Source: Ruegeria arenilitoris (GTDB lineage Bacteria > Pseudomonadota > Alphaproteobacteria > Rhodobacterales > Rhodobacteraceae). Taken from it: 64,000 nucleotides of DNA. The DNA lies in NCBI RefSeq assembly GCF_013030985.1, contig NZ_WPYP01000001.1, forward strand, positions 1-64,000. Direction: 5' to 3'. Shown one piece after another: positions 1-8,455 of this stretch. The position numbers and the translations under genes are program-made. The notes under the pieces are model-generated. The model made no database searches. It was not told the origin of the DNA and saw nothing but the letters and a program-made list of their open reading frames with translations. Numbering within the stretch: the first letter of the stretch is position 1; each line of letters begins with the position of its first letter.

Positions 1-96
1 TTCCGGCTCGCACCCGTCCAGACAGATCGCAATGGCCGGAACCTTCGGCTGAGGATAAACACGCTCATTCGCAGTAATGGGGGAGTGATGGGTCAT
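1..96 (-). CDS. phnA: Phosphonoacetate hydrolase, N-terminal fragment (runs off left edge)
   Basis: Only the first 32 codons are in the window. Read leftward from the ATG at 94-96, the peptide contains the segment VPAIAICLDGCEPE. The Asp-Gly pair at the end of a hydrophobic strand matches the first metal-binding Asp of the alkaline-phosphatase-superfamily phosphonoacetate hydrolase PhnA, which hydrolyses phosphonoacetate to acetate and phosphate. An AAGGA ribosome site lies about 10 bases before the start. The gene follows phnW by 20 bp on the same strand, which fits the PhnW-PhnY-PhnA route for AEP; the aldehyde dehydrogenase phnY would be expected beyond the left edge. The short visible length limits certainty; another phosphatase-superfamily enzyme is possible. 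Confidence 0.6.
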   Translation of the reverse strand, partial: MTHHSPITANERVYPQPKVPAIAICLDGCEPE

Positions 97-116
97 CTTG
101 ATACGTTCCTTGATAG

Positions 117-1304
117 TTAGGCGGCCAGTTTGGCGCGTTCTTCCAGTGCTCGGAGGGGGGGAGCTGCACTTGTTACCCCCATTTCCTCCAAAGATTCTTT
201 GGCGGCAGTCACAACCCTGCGCATGACGTCTTCGTCCATTTGGCCGATACATCCGACGCGGAAGCTGTCAACCACGGTCAGTTTGCCCGGGTAGATGATG
301 AAACCTTTTGATTTCATCAGGTTGTAGAACTGATCGAACACAAACTTCTCGTCCGCAGGGCAGAAGAAGGTGACGATGATCGGGCTGAGCCAGCGGTTGT
401 CCAGCAAGGTCTCAAATCCAAGTTCACGCATTCCCGAGACCATGACATCACGGTTGCGGGTATAGCGCCCTCCGCGGCCGGGAACGCCGCCTTCCGCCGC
501 GTGTGCCCTCAACGCTTCGATGAATGCAGCGACCACATGTGTCGGAGGTGTGAACCGCCACTGACCGGTTTTGTTCATATGCGCCCATTGTGCATGCACA
601 TCCAGAGATAGCGAGTGGCTGTTGCCCTTCGCGGCCTCAAGCTCGGATTTGCGGGCGACGATGAAGCCAAAGCCGGGCACGCCCTCAATGCACTTGTTTG
701 CAGAGGATACCATTGCCTCATACCGGATTTCGGTCGGCTTCAGCTCGACTGCTCCGAAGGCTGACATTGAGTCGATCAGAAGTTTGCGACCGGCGGCATA
801 GGTGACCTCTGAAATTTCCTCCACGGGGTTCAGGATGCCCGAGCTGGTCTCACAGTGAATTGCGACCACGTGGGAGATATCGGGGTCTTCTGCGAGAATT
901 CGGGCGACTTCCTCTCCCCTGGGTGGCAGGTAATCACCTTTGTCCAGAACGACATGTGCGCGGTCCAGATATTCCAATGTCAGGGCAGATCGTTGCCCAT
1001 ATGCGCCGTTGGCCAGAACCAGCGCCTTGCCATCGCGCGGAATGAACGACGCAAGCATCGCCTCGACCGAGAACGAGCCGCTACCCTGCATCGGGACGCA
1101 GTCGAAGTCATCGGCGCCCTCACCAAGCAACGCCAGCAGGCTTGACCTGACCTCGCGCGTCATGGCGCGAAAGTCGTCATCCCAGCTGCCCCAATCCTTT
1201 AGCATGGCTTCCTTTACCGCGTAGGAAGTCGTCAAGGGGCCGGGCGTCAATAGATATGGTTCACCAAGGCGAGGCGGTTCGATTCTAGAATTGGAAGACG
1301 TCAT
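117..1304 (-). CDS. phnW: 2-aminoethylphosphonate--pyruvate transaminase
   Basis: PLP-dependent fold-type I (class V) aminotransferase that converts AEP and pyruvate to phosphonoacetaldehyde and alanine, the first step of AEP catabolism. The 395-codon product opens with LLTPGPLTTS, typical of PhnW. The PLP lysine is in SANKCIEG (about Lys204), with the cofactor Asp in LIDSMSAFG (about Asp178). The frame is open 25 codons further upstream, but the ATG at 1302-1304 has a GGAG ribosome site seven bases away and gives the normal family length, so I chose it. The gene is transcribed away from the LysR regulator at 1425 and sits 20 bp before the phosphonoacetate hydrolase fragment, presumably in one operon. 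Confidence 0.93.
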   Translation of the reverse strand: MTSSNSRIEPPRLGEPYLLTPGPLTTSYAVKEAMLKDWGSWDDDFRAMTREVRSSLLALLGEGADDFDCVPMQGSGSFSVEAMLASFIPRDGKALVLANGAYGQRSALTLEYLDRAHVVLDKGDYLPPRGEEVARILAEDPDISHVVAIHCETSSGILNPVEEISEVTYAAGRKLLIDSMSAFGAVELKPTEIRYEAMVSSANKCIEGVPGFGFIVARKSELEAAKGNSHSLSLDVHAQWAHMNKTGQWRFTPPTHVVAAFIEALRAHAAEGGVPGRGGRYTRNRDVMVSGMRELGFETLLDNRWLSPIIVTFFCPADEKFVFDQFYNLMKSKGFIIYPGKLTVVDSFRVGCIGQMDEDVMRRVVTAAKESLEEMGVTSAAPPLRALEERAKLAA

Positions 1305-1365
1305 GAACAGGCTCCGGACAGGCATTTTCGAGAACAGATTTGCCGCAATGGTTGCTATATGTGAA

Positions 1366-1380
1366 ATTGCAATTATCAAT
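1366..1380. promoter_or_regulatory. Putative LysR operator between phnW and its regulator
   Basis: In the 120-bp AT-rich gap between the divergent phnW and LysR genes there is a perfect ATTG-N7-CAAT dyad, which fits the T-N11-A LysR box form. A CAATTAT direct repeat (1370-1376 and 1382-1388, 12 bp apart) overlaps it. Position and form suggest the regulator binds here to control phnW and itself; this is inference. Confidence 0.5.
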
Positions 1381-1424
1381 CCAATTATAAGCTCAGCCTA
1401 TGTTAGTTGAATCGGGGATATGCA

Positions 1425-2309
1425 ATGCGGCACAGCCAGCTCAAAGCCTTTCATTTTGTGGCGAAACATGGCGGTTTTTCCCGCGCGGCAGAGGCGCTGT
1501 ATCTTACGCAACCGGCAATTTCCGAGCAGGTGCGAAAGCTGGAGCAGGATCACGATTTGTTGCTGTTCCAGCGCGAGCGGAAACGTGTGACGCTGACCCG
1601 AGAGGGCGAGCAGCTATACAGATACACCAAGCAGTATTTCGAGATCGAAGATCAGATCGAGGATTACCTGTCCGAAACCAAGGCTGTTGTTGATGGAGAG
1701 TTGCGCATCATTGCGGACTCTGCGTACCACCTGACGGCCTTTCTGGGCGCCTTTCAGAAGAAAAACCCGAATGTCACGATCACCGTGCGTTCGGGCAATA
1801 CCGAGGAAATTCTAGAGGAACTTCGGTCATATAACGCAGAAATTGGCGTTGTGGGCAGCCTGTCGCCGGGCAAGGACATGGAAGTTCTGAGCCTTGGGTC
1901 CACCGAAATCGTGGCCTTTGCGGCGCAGGGTGTGCTTTTGGCATCCAAACCAACTTTGTCCCTGGAAGAGCTGTCAAACCTGCCACTGATCTTTCGCGAA
2001 ACCGGGTCGAAAACGCGCCAGAAACTGGAAGACGAGGCCAAAAAGCTAGGGGTCACACTGAAACCGGCCATCGTGGCTGAAGGGCGCGAAGCGATTCGGG
2101 AACTGGTGGCCTCTGGCGCAGGTATCGGTTTTGTCTCAAAGGCGGAATACGGGCATGACAACCGGCTGCGACAGATCAAATTGAAGGGGATCGACCTGCA
2201 GATGGGCGAGAGCATAATTTCGCTTTCGCAACGCCGCGAGGTGAAGATCATCCGCGCCTTCATGGAATTTGTGCAGCGAACTTTGAAAGAAAACCCCGCC
2301 AATGGCTGA
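1425..2309 (+). CDS. LysR-family regulator of AEP metabolism
   Basis: A 294-residue LysR-type transcriptional regulator. The N-terminal winged helix-turn-helix is at about residues 3-60 (QLKAFHFVAKHGGFSRAAEAL, then TQPAISEQVRKLE), followed by a periplasmic-binding-protein-like effector domain to the C-terminus. The frame is open from a TTG at 1407, but the ATG at 1425 has GGGGA six bases before it and begins directly with the conserved MRHSQLKAF, so I chose that. It is divergent from phnW and converges on the AEP transporter operon, as seen for AEP-responsive LysR regulators in other proteobacteria. The inducer (AEP or a breakdown product) is inferred from context. Confidence 0.9.
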   Translation: MRHSQLKAFHFVAKHGGFSRAAEALYLTQPAISEQVRKLEQDHDLLLFQRERKRVTLTREGEQLYRYTKQYFEIEDQIEDYLSETKAVVDGELRIIADSAYHLTAFLGAFQKKNPNVTITVRSGNTEEILEELRSYNAEIGVVGSLSPGKDMEVLSLGSTEIVAFAAQGVLLASKPTLSLEELSNLPLIFRETGSKTRQKLEDEAKKLGVTLKPAIVAEGREAIRELVASGAGIGFVSKAEYGHDNRLRQIKLKGIDLQMGESIISLSQRREVKIIRAFMEFVQRTLKENPANG

Positions 2310-2318
2310 TTGGCGGGG
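2285..2318 (-). terminator. Intrinsic terminator of the AEP transporter operon
   Basis: A perfect 9-bp stem, CCCCGCCAA (2294-2302) with TTGGCGGGG (2310-2318) around a 7-base loop. Read on the minus strand it is followed by TTTTCTTTC, giving a standard intrinsic terminator 20 bp after the permease stop. The stop codon of the convergent LysR gene lies in the loop, so it may also help end that transcript. Confidence 0.7.
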
Positions 2319-2338
2319 CAGGGTGTCAAAGGTGGTCT

Positions 2339-4360
2339 CTAGCGACTGCGCCAAGCCTGAGTGCGTTTCAGGATTCCCCTGGACGCAACAAGGTGAATGA
2401 TCCGGGCGGCGGCATTTGTATAAAAGATCATCATCCCCATCGCCGCAGCCGGTGCGATATCTCCGGCATCGTCCATGTTCAGCACCGCGATAGAGGCGAG
2501 TGTCGTTTTGGGAGAGTACAGGAACACCACGGCCGATACGGTCGTCATCGCGTTGACGAACAGGTAGATGGAAATATCCAGAACCGCCGGCAGGCAGACC
2601 GGAACCGTAACCCGCGCGAACAGCTTCATCGTCGGCTGCTTGAGCGACGCTGACACCGACTCGAATTCACGGTCCATCTGCTTGAGGGCCGTCACTGCTG
2701 TCAGGTGGGATACAGTGTAAAAGTGCGTCACGGTACAGATCACCAAGATCGCCATCGTGCCATAAATGCCGTTCAGCGGGTTTGAGGGGTTGTTGAAGAA
2801 AAAGATATAAGACAGCCCCAGCACCATGCCCGGAATGGCCATCGGCAACATCGCGAACATCTGAAAGATTGATCTGCCGGTGCGGAAGCCTTTGGATTTC
2901 TCAACCAGATAGGCTCCGAAGAACACAACAGAGGTGCCGATCACGGCGGTCAGCAGAGCCAGACGGATCGAGTTGAAATACGACCCCCAGCCGCCGCCAT
3001 CCATCTTGTCGAACTGATAGTTCTTCAGGCTCAAGCTCAGATCATAGGGCCAGAACTTGATCAGAGCCGCGAATTGGCACACCGCCAGAAGACCGACGAT
3101 GAACAGCCCGATCAGGCTGCAATAGGCCAGAAACAGGCGATCTGCCTTTGGGTTCGGGGTCGCCTGATACGGCACCGACCGCGCCGACAGCAGCGCCACC
3201 TGTTTGGACTGGACCATACGATCAATGGCAAAGGCCAGGATAGCCGGGATCACCAGAACCACGGACACTACGGCACCCATCTCAAAATTCTGCTGTCCGA
3301 TCACCTGTTTGTAGATATCCACCGCCAGCACGTTGAATTGCCCGCCGATGACCTTTGGCAGACCGAAATCGGTGATGACCAGATTGAACACAACAAACGC
3401 AGCAGAAATCAAACCGTACCGGGCCCCTGGAACCGTCACTGTCCAGAACGTGCGCCAAGGGGTCGAACGCAGGCTGGCGGCGGCTTCGTAAAGCCGCGCA
3501 TCGGATATCGCCAGTGCTGTTGAGATGATCAGGAAAGCGTGCGGAAAGGTGAAAAAGACCGATCCGATCACGATGCCTATCGGGCCATAGATGCTGGCAC
3601 CAAACAACAGCTCTTTAAGCATACCCTGATTGCCGAACAGGTAGACCAAGGCTATGCCCGGCAACAGCGAGGGAACCAGAATTGGTGCCATTGCGATGAG
3701 GCGAAAGACACCCTTGAACCGCATACAGCTGCGGTTAAGCGCATAGGCGAACCAGAAGGCCAGAGTCACCGTCACGATGGTGCTGACAACAGAGATCCAA
3801 AGCGAGTTCTTGATCGAGTTGAACAGCGCGGGCGTCGAGAAGTAGTTTACGAAATTGCCGAGGCCCCTTGATTGAACCGGTCGCAGTTGAACCCGCCGGA
3901 AGGTGTTGGAATCAAGCTCGACCCATTCGGTTCCTTCGTGCAATGTCGACCCGACCAGAAACCGCCCGGTATCCGTTGTATTCCTGATCTGGTACATGAC
4001 CGGGCTGCGGAAACTGAAATCCGGGAAAAAGCCCGTCACTGGCAAGCGCCCGTCCGAGCCCGTGACAAGATCGGTATCCGTAAACACCTCGGTCTGTCGG
4101 TTCAACGCATCGCCCGTCAGAACAGTTCCGTCAAAAATGCCAGCGTCGTCACTTACCTGAAACTCGTATTGTGACAGTTCCATCCGATAGGTGGAAAACG
4201 ATTTGGAAAGCATCGTGTAAAGCGGAAGCGCCAGCGTCACGATCAGATAGAGCACGATGACCATCATGCTCCCGCGCATCAGGATGTCGTCCCGGCTGAG
4301 CTTGGGCTTGATGTCCGGGCCGGGGGGCAGGGTGCCGCTGTTGGTCGAGATCGTGCTCAT
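2339..4360 (-). CDS. AEP ABC transporter permease, two permease domains fused
   Basis: A 673-residue inner-membrane protein with two tandem binding-protein-dependent permease domains, matching the family annotated as putative 2-aminoethylphosphonate ABC transporter permease. The first EAA loop is at about residue 292 (EAAASLRSTPWRTFWTVTVP) and the second near residue 595 (ESVSASLKQPTMKLFARVTVP). The first transmembrane segment (about 31-50) is followed by a roughly 130-residue loop, predicted periplasmic, before the first core domain. Fusion of two permease halves is normal in Fe3+/AEP-type systems. Its ATG overlaps the stop of the ATPase gene (ATGA, 4357-4360), so the two are translationally coupled. 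Confidence 0.9.
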   Translation of the reverse strand: MSTISTNSGTLPPGPDIKPKLSRDDILMRGSMMVIVLYLIVTLALPLYTMLSKSFSTYRMELSQYEFQVSDDAGIFDGTVLTGDALNRQTEVFTDTDLVTGSDGRLPVTGFFPDFSFRSPVMYQIRNTTDTGRFLVGSTLHEGTEWVELDSNTFRRVQLRPVQSRGLGNFVNYFSTPALFNSIKNSLWISVVSTIVTVTLAFWFAYALNRSCMRFKGVFRLIAMAPILVPSLLPGIALVYLFGNQGMLKELLFGASIYGPIGIVIGSVFFTFPHAFLIISTALAISDARLYEAAASLRSTPWRTFWTVTVPGARYGLISAAFVVFNLVITDFGLPKVIGGQFNVLAVDIYKQVIGQQNFEMGAVVSVVLVIPAILAFAIDRMVQSKQVALLSARSVPYQATPNPKADRLFLAYCSLIGLFIVGLLAVCQFAALIKFWPYDLSLSLKNYQFDKMDGGGWGSYFNSIRLALLTAVIGTSVVFFGAYLVEKSKGFRTGRSIFQMFAMLPMAIPGMVLGLSYIFFFNNPSNPLNGIYGTMAILVICTVTHFYTVSHLTAVTALKQMDREFESVSASLKQPTMKLFARVTVPVCLPAVLDISIYLFVNAMTTVSAVVFLYSPKTTLASIAVLNMDDAGDIAPAAAMGMMIFYTNAAARIIHLVASRGILKRTQAWRSR

Positions 4361-5505
4361 GCCCCGGTCTCCGGAAGGTCAAAGGCCATCAGGCGGTCGG
4401 CCGGGAGTTCGATCATCATCGTCCGCCCTTCCTCCAGTTCAAGGCGACGTACGGCGTTGACCGAGAAATCCGCAATCAGTTCCGAAGACCCGAAACGCTT
4501 GTTGCTTAGTCGGCACCGCCAGAAAGAGCCAAGAAACTCCATCTCATTGATCAGCACTTCGAATGCGTTTTCCGGGGTGGTGATCGTGTCCGGCGCATCC
4601 GGCGACCGTGCGCCTTCGCCGTGGGGGATGACATCATCGGGCCGGACGGCTGCAATCACGCGGCTTCCTTTCTGATGAGAATGTCGTGCACATTTCAGAA
4701 CCGATCCCCCCAGTTCCAGCGTCTGAGGGTCACCGGCAGTGGCCTGCAACTGATTCATCTCACCAATGAAATCGGCAACAAACAGATTCCCTGGATGACG
4801 ATAAATCTCGGTGGGGGATCCCACCTGTTCGATCACGCCATGGTTCATGACCACGATCCGATCTGCCATGGCCAGGGCTTCTTCCTGATCATGTGTAACC
4901 ATCACGGTAGTCACACCAAGTTTGCGCTGCAACTCTTTGATTTCGTGTCGCAAATGGACGCGGACCTTTGCGTCCAATGCCGACAGGGGTTCGTCCAGCA
5001 GCAACAGGCCGGGTTTGGTCGCGATGGCGCGGGCAAGCGCGATCCTCTGCTGCTGCCCGCCCGACAACTGTGCCGGATACTTCTTGCCCTGATCTGGCAA
5101 CCCGACCAGATGCAGCAACTCGTTTACGCGGACAGCGATTTCAGACTTGCTGCGGCCCGAGTTCTCCAGGCCAAAGGCGATGTTCTTTTCAATCGTGAGG
5201 TTCGGAAACAGGGCGTAGGACTGAAACACGATCCCGAAATCGCGTTCGGACGGGGGCAGATTGGACACGTCCTTACCGTCCTGCATGACCGTCCCCTTGG
5301 TCTGTAAATCCAGACCTGCGATGGCGCGAAGCAGGGTTGTTTTCCCGCAACCTGACGGGCCCAGAAAGCAAACGAACTCGCCTTCGTTGATTTCCAGCGA
5401 AATATCCTTGAGTGCAAGAAAGCTGCCGAACGCCTTCCACAGGTTCTGGATGCTGAGATACAGTTCACCGGGTGGTGTTTTCTGAAGCACGGGAGAAGTC
5501 CTCAC
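4357..5505 (-). CDS. AEP ABC transporter ATP-binding protein
   Basis: A 382-residue cytoplasmic ATPase that energises AEP uptake. It shows Walker A GPSGCGKTT (about residues 49-57), the Q-loop region, signature LSGGQQQR and Walker B LLLLDEPLSALD, then a C-terminal TOBE-like extension typical of CUT1/Fe3+/AEP transporters. The frame is open about 32 codons further upstream but has no ATG near the conserved start; the GTG at 5503-5505 with GAGGT six bases upstream is preferred. It lies between the binding protein and the permease. A small stem-loop (5587-5614) sits in the 117-bp gap to the binding-protein gene. Confidence 0.88.
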   Translation of the reverse strand: MRTSPVLQKTPPGELYLSIQNLWKAFGSFLALKDISLEINEGEFVCFLGPSGCGKTTLLRAIAGLDLQTKGTVMQDGKDVSNLPPSERDFGIVFQSYALFPNLTIEKNIAFGLENSGRSKSEIAVRVNELLHLVGLPDQGKKYPAQLSGGQQQRIALARAIATKPGLLLLDEPLSALDAKVRVHLRHEIKELQRKLGVTTVMVTHDQEEALAMADRIVVMNHGVIEQVGSPTEIYRHPGNLFVADFIGEMNQLQATAGDPQTLELGGSVLKCARHSHQKGSRVIAAVRPDDVIPHGEGARSPDAPDTITTPENAFEVLINEMEFLGSFWRCRLSNKRFGSSELIADFSVNAVRRLELEEGRTMMIELPADRLMAFDLPETGA

Positions 5506-5586
5506 ATCTGCACCTCGGGCACGGCTGATCCGTACCGGGCATAGCCTGGTGCGCAGGTCACGGGGTTTGGAAGAAGAGAGCGGCGC

Positions 5587-5614
5587 GCAGGAGAGGCACA
5601 AGAACCCCTCCTGC
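5587..5614 (-). other. Intercistronic stem-loop after the AEP binding-protein gene
   Basis: GCAGGAG (5587-5593) pairs with CTCCTGC (5608-5614), just after the binding-protein stop at 5623. There is no strong T-run. Such a hairpin could stabilise the upstream message, so that more binding protein than ATPase is made, or act as a weak attenuator. Confidence 0.35.
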
Positions 5615-5622
5615 CAACGTGT

Positions 5623-6642
5623 TTATTTTGCTTCCGACTTTCCGTCATAGCGAGATTGCCATTCCTTCAGGATTGCCGCCCGATTGTTCGCGGCAAACTC
5701 AAAATCATTGTCAATCATCGCATCCAGAAGACCCTCTGGGAAGTGTTCGACCGGTTTCGCAATGCCGGGATAGGCCACAACCGCATAGCCGGTGTTGTAC
5801 ATCTCGTTGGCTTCTTTTGTGACCGAGAAATCAACCAGTTTCTGCGCGGCTTCCAGATTGGCCGTACCCGCGACAATCGCGGTTGCTTCCATGTCCCAGC
5901 CTACGCCTTCGGACGGGACGATGATCTCAAGAGGTGCGCCATCCGCCTTGGATTTGGCACCGCGGAAGGCAAACGAGATACCGATTGGGATTTCACCCGC
6001 TGCCGCCAGCTTGCATGGTTTGGAGCCCGAATGCGTGTAGCGCGCTATGTTCTCGTGCAGCGCGTCCATGTATTCCCAGCCGCCTTCTTCACCAAACATC
6101 TGCAGCCAGCTTGAAACGTCCAAAAACCCGGTGCCGGACGAGTTCGGGTTCGGCATGATCACCTGATCCTTGTACATCGGATCGGCGAGGTCCTTCCAGG
6201 ATGTCGGCGGTGTCAGTCCGGCCTTTTCGGCCTCGACCGTGTTGTAACAGACCGACGCAACCCAGGCGTCCATGCCCACCCAGGCCGGAGGGTTGTCGCC
6301 ATCGACAAATTTCACGTCCAGTTCTTCGACCCCGACAGGTGCGTAAGGCTCCAGCATGCCTTCCGATTTCAGCAACAATAGCGAAGTGGCTGCCAGTCCC
6401 CATACAACGTCAGCCTGCGGGTTATCCCGTTCCGCCAGCAATTTGGCAGTGATGATCCCAGTCGAGTCGCGAACCCAGTTGATTTTGATATCAGGGTTGC
6501 TCTGGTTGAATGTCTCGGCGTATCGGGCGAGGTCTTCTGCTTCAACGGCGGTATACACTGTCAATTCGGTTTCCGAAACCGCAACCGTCGCGGTCAGTAC
6601 GCCGGTGGCCAAAGCGGCAAGAAATGATGTTGTGTGTTTCAT
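5623..6642 (-). CDS. AEP ABC transporter substrate-binding protein
   Basis: A 339-residue periplasmic binding protein. A signal peptide covers residues 1-23 (KH, hydrophobic core, AVS then ETELTVYTA). The mature part has the iron/phosphonate-type binding fold (ELTVYTAVEAEDLARYAETF, DSTGIITAKLLAERDNPQADVVWG), matching the putative AEP-binding family that travels with phnW. An AGAGGA ribosome site lies six bases before the ATG. It is the first gene of the leftward transporter operon; a possible TATAAT -10 element lies about 108-113 bp upstream of the ATG (6750-6755 on the minus strand). Ligand assignment rests on the neighbouring phnW/phnA and the family. Confidence 0.9.
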   Translation of the reverse strand: MKHTTSFLAALATGVLTATVAVSETELTVYTAVEAEDLARYAETFNQSNPDIKINWVRDSTGIITAKLLAERDNPQADVVWGLAATSLLLLKSEGMLEPYAPVGVEELDVKFVDGDNPPAWVGMDAWVASVCYNTVEAEKAGLTPPTSWKDLADPMYKDQVIMPNPNSSGTGFLDVSSWLQMFGEEGGWEYMDALHENIARYTHSGSKPCKLAAAGEIPIGISFAFRGAKSKADGAPLEIIVPSEGVGWDMEATAIVAGTANLEAAQKLVDFSVTKEANEMYNTGYAVVAYPGIAKPVEHFPEGLLDAMIDNDFEFAANNRAAILKEWQSRYDGKSEAK

Positions 6643-6992
6643 TTTTTTCCTCTGTTGGTGGCTTTTGTCAGGTTCGCTGTTCTGAAGCAGCGTTCAATTT
6701 CCCATTTGCGTGTCGGCAGTTTGACAGATTCAAACCTCAATAAAAATCGATTATATCTTCGATGTTATAAGTCTACCCTATGGATGCTTTTGCTTGGGGC
6801 GCGCGGTCAGAAGGGCTTGTCATGATGTAGGCAGCCGGCCTTCATGGGCATGGCGCAAGGGCAAACCAACTTTCCCGGCGGTGACGGGCTGAGATTGCTG
6901 AGGGCGCGTATTGGGCGAAAAACAGGCCAAAGTCCCGGTTCTTTTTCAATTCTTTGCCGATATTTGGGCCTTCCAAGCGCGTACTTGATTTG
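6643..6992. other. Intergenic region between AEP transporter and first radical SAM gene
   Basis: About 350 bp with no convincing gene. The centre (6735-6785) is AT-rich and should hold the leftward AEP transporter promoter: TATAAT on the minus strand at 6750-6755 and a dyad ATCGA-N8-TCGAT at 6746-6763 that overlaps it. No clear promoter for the rightward radical SAM gene was found. The only short ORF with an ATG (6780-6830, 16 codons) has no ribosome site. Confidence 0.4.
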
Positions 6993-8435
6993 ATGTCGCG
7001 GTATGTCACTATGGCAGCTGCAATGCCTACAACGCGCAACAACATCAAATTGCTTTACGACACAGATGATGCCGACTGTGCAGCAATCATCGAGTCGTTG
7101 TCGGAAAAGAACGCGACCTATCTCAGGCGGCGCAGACTCCTTGAAGGTCCAAGCGCACATGCAAAAGATCTGGTGATCGAATGCGCAGAAGCCATAAAAC
7201 AAGACAGCAGTCCGGCTTTGTTGGACCGGTTCATCGCACAGGTTTCGGAAAACGCGACAGAGTTTGAAATTCTGACGCTGCTGGTCGCTGGGTGGTTTGC
7301 GCTGCGGCAGGAGCAATGGCAGGTAACCGAAATGCTTGGGCGCGAGGTCGTCAGCCGCGATCACCATGACCTCATGGCGCAGCGACTTATCGATGCCGCC
7401 CGCGAAACGTCAAAGGATCTTGAAACCGAAACCGACCGTTGGCTGAGGACGCGGACGTGTGGCGCACCTTTTCGGGAAATGGAGACACGGGTCAACGGTG
7501 AGGTTCATTTCTGCTGCTCGGCCTGGCAGCCGGTTCCAATTGGTCGTCTTGAAACAGCGGACGAGGGCGGGTTCTGGAACTCTGATCGGGCCCGCGAAAT
7601 CAGACGGTCCGTCCGTGACGGCGACTTTTCGCATTGCAGCCGGTGGCATTGTCCGCAGATCGCAGGTCGCAGGCTTCCGGCCCGCACCGAGGAAACGCAA
7701 AGCCTGAAACTGGAGTTGGAAGAAGGTCCCGACCGGGTCATCCTGTCCCATGACCGGTCCTGCAACATCTCTTGCCCCAGTTGCCGAACACAGCTGATCA
7801 ACCTGCCGCACAAAGAAACGGAACGTTTGAACCAGGTGTTTGAAGACCACCTTCTGCCGCTGGTCAGCAAGGCCACGAAAATCAAGGTGACCGGATCGGG
7901 TGATCCGTTTGGCAGCAGGCACTTCCGTCATCTTCTGGGGCGGTTGACGCAGGCGGGCCCGGCCGGGCGGCGTATTCAGCTTCATACCAACGGGTTGCTG
8001 GCCAATGAAAGAGCCTGGAACGATCTTGGGCTATGGGACAAGGTCTCGTCGGTCTGGGTGTCGATAGATGCGGCGGAGGCCGACACGTACAGCGTGCTCC
8101 GTCGCGGTGGCGATTTTAACGCGCTGAGGAAAAACCTGCGATTTCTGGGCGACCTGAACGCACGCGGAGACATTGATACATTGCGATTGGACTTTGTCGT
8201 GCAGGCCGCGAATTACAGAGAGATGCCCGCCTTCGTGGATCTTGCCAATGAAATGAACGCCGATGGCGTTTATTTTCTAAGGCTGCGCAATTGGGGGCAT
8301 GTCACACCGCAGGAATTCAAAGGCCTGGATGTGTGCTCGTCCGACCATCCCGAACACAAAGACCTGCTTGAGGTGCTGGCTGACCCGCGTATGGCCTGGA
8401 GCGGTGTCGACCTCGGGAGTTTGAACTCAATCTGA
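6993..8435 (+). CDS. Radical SAM protein with N-terminal SPASM-like cysteine domain
   Basis: An iron-sulfur enzyme of the radical SAM superfamily, 480 residues from this start. The CxxxCxxC motif (CNISCPSC) is at about residues 257-264, followed by a GSGDPF segment in the place of the usual GGEP. Before the core lies a cysteine-rich segment (about residues 156-222: Cys156, Cys174-175, Cys215, Cys220, with NGEVHFCCSAW) that resembles a SPASM auxiliary-cluster domain, which normally follows the core. The first 150 residues are helical and unassigned. Start uncertain: ATGs at 6993, 7011 and 7023 and a TTG at 6954 are in frame, none with a clear ribosome site. It converges on a second radical SAM gene 20 bp away. 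Substrate unknown. Confidence 0.82.
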   Translation: MSRYVTMAAAMPTTRNNIKLLYDTDDADCAAIIESLSEKNATYLRRRRLLEGPSAHAKDLVIECAEAIKQDSSPALLDRFIAQVSENATEFEILTLLVAGWFALRQEQWQVTEMLGREVVSRDHHDLMAQRLIDAARETSKDLETETDRWLRTRTCGAPFREMETRVNGEVHFCCSAWQPVPIGRLETADEGGFWNSDRAREIRRSVRDGDFSHCSRWHCPQIAGRRLPARTEETQSLKLELEEGPDRVILSHDRSCNISCPSCRTQLINLPHKETERLNQVFEDHLLPLVSKATKIKVTGSGDPFGSRHFRHLLGRLTQAGPAGRRIQLHTNGLLANERAWNDLGLWDKVSSVWVSIDAAEADTYSVLRRGGDFNALRKNLRFLGDLNARGDIDTLRLDFVVQAANYREMPAFVDLANEMNADGVYFLRLRNWGHVTPQEFKGLDVCSSDHPEHKDLLEVLADPRMAWSGVDLGSLNSI

Positions 8436-8455
8436 CAGGTTGCCCCGGTGAGGGA

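Noticed and set aside
6780..6830. A 16-codon ORF that could be a precursor peptide for the radical SAM enzymes
   Set aside because: No ribosome site, no core/leader pattern and too short to support.
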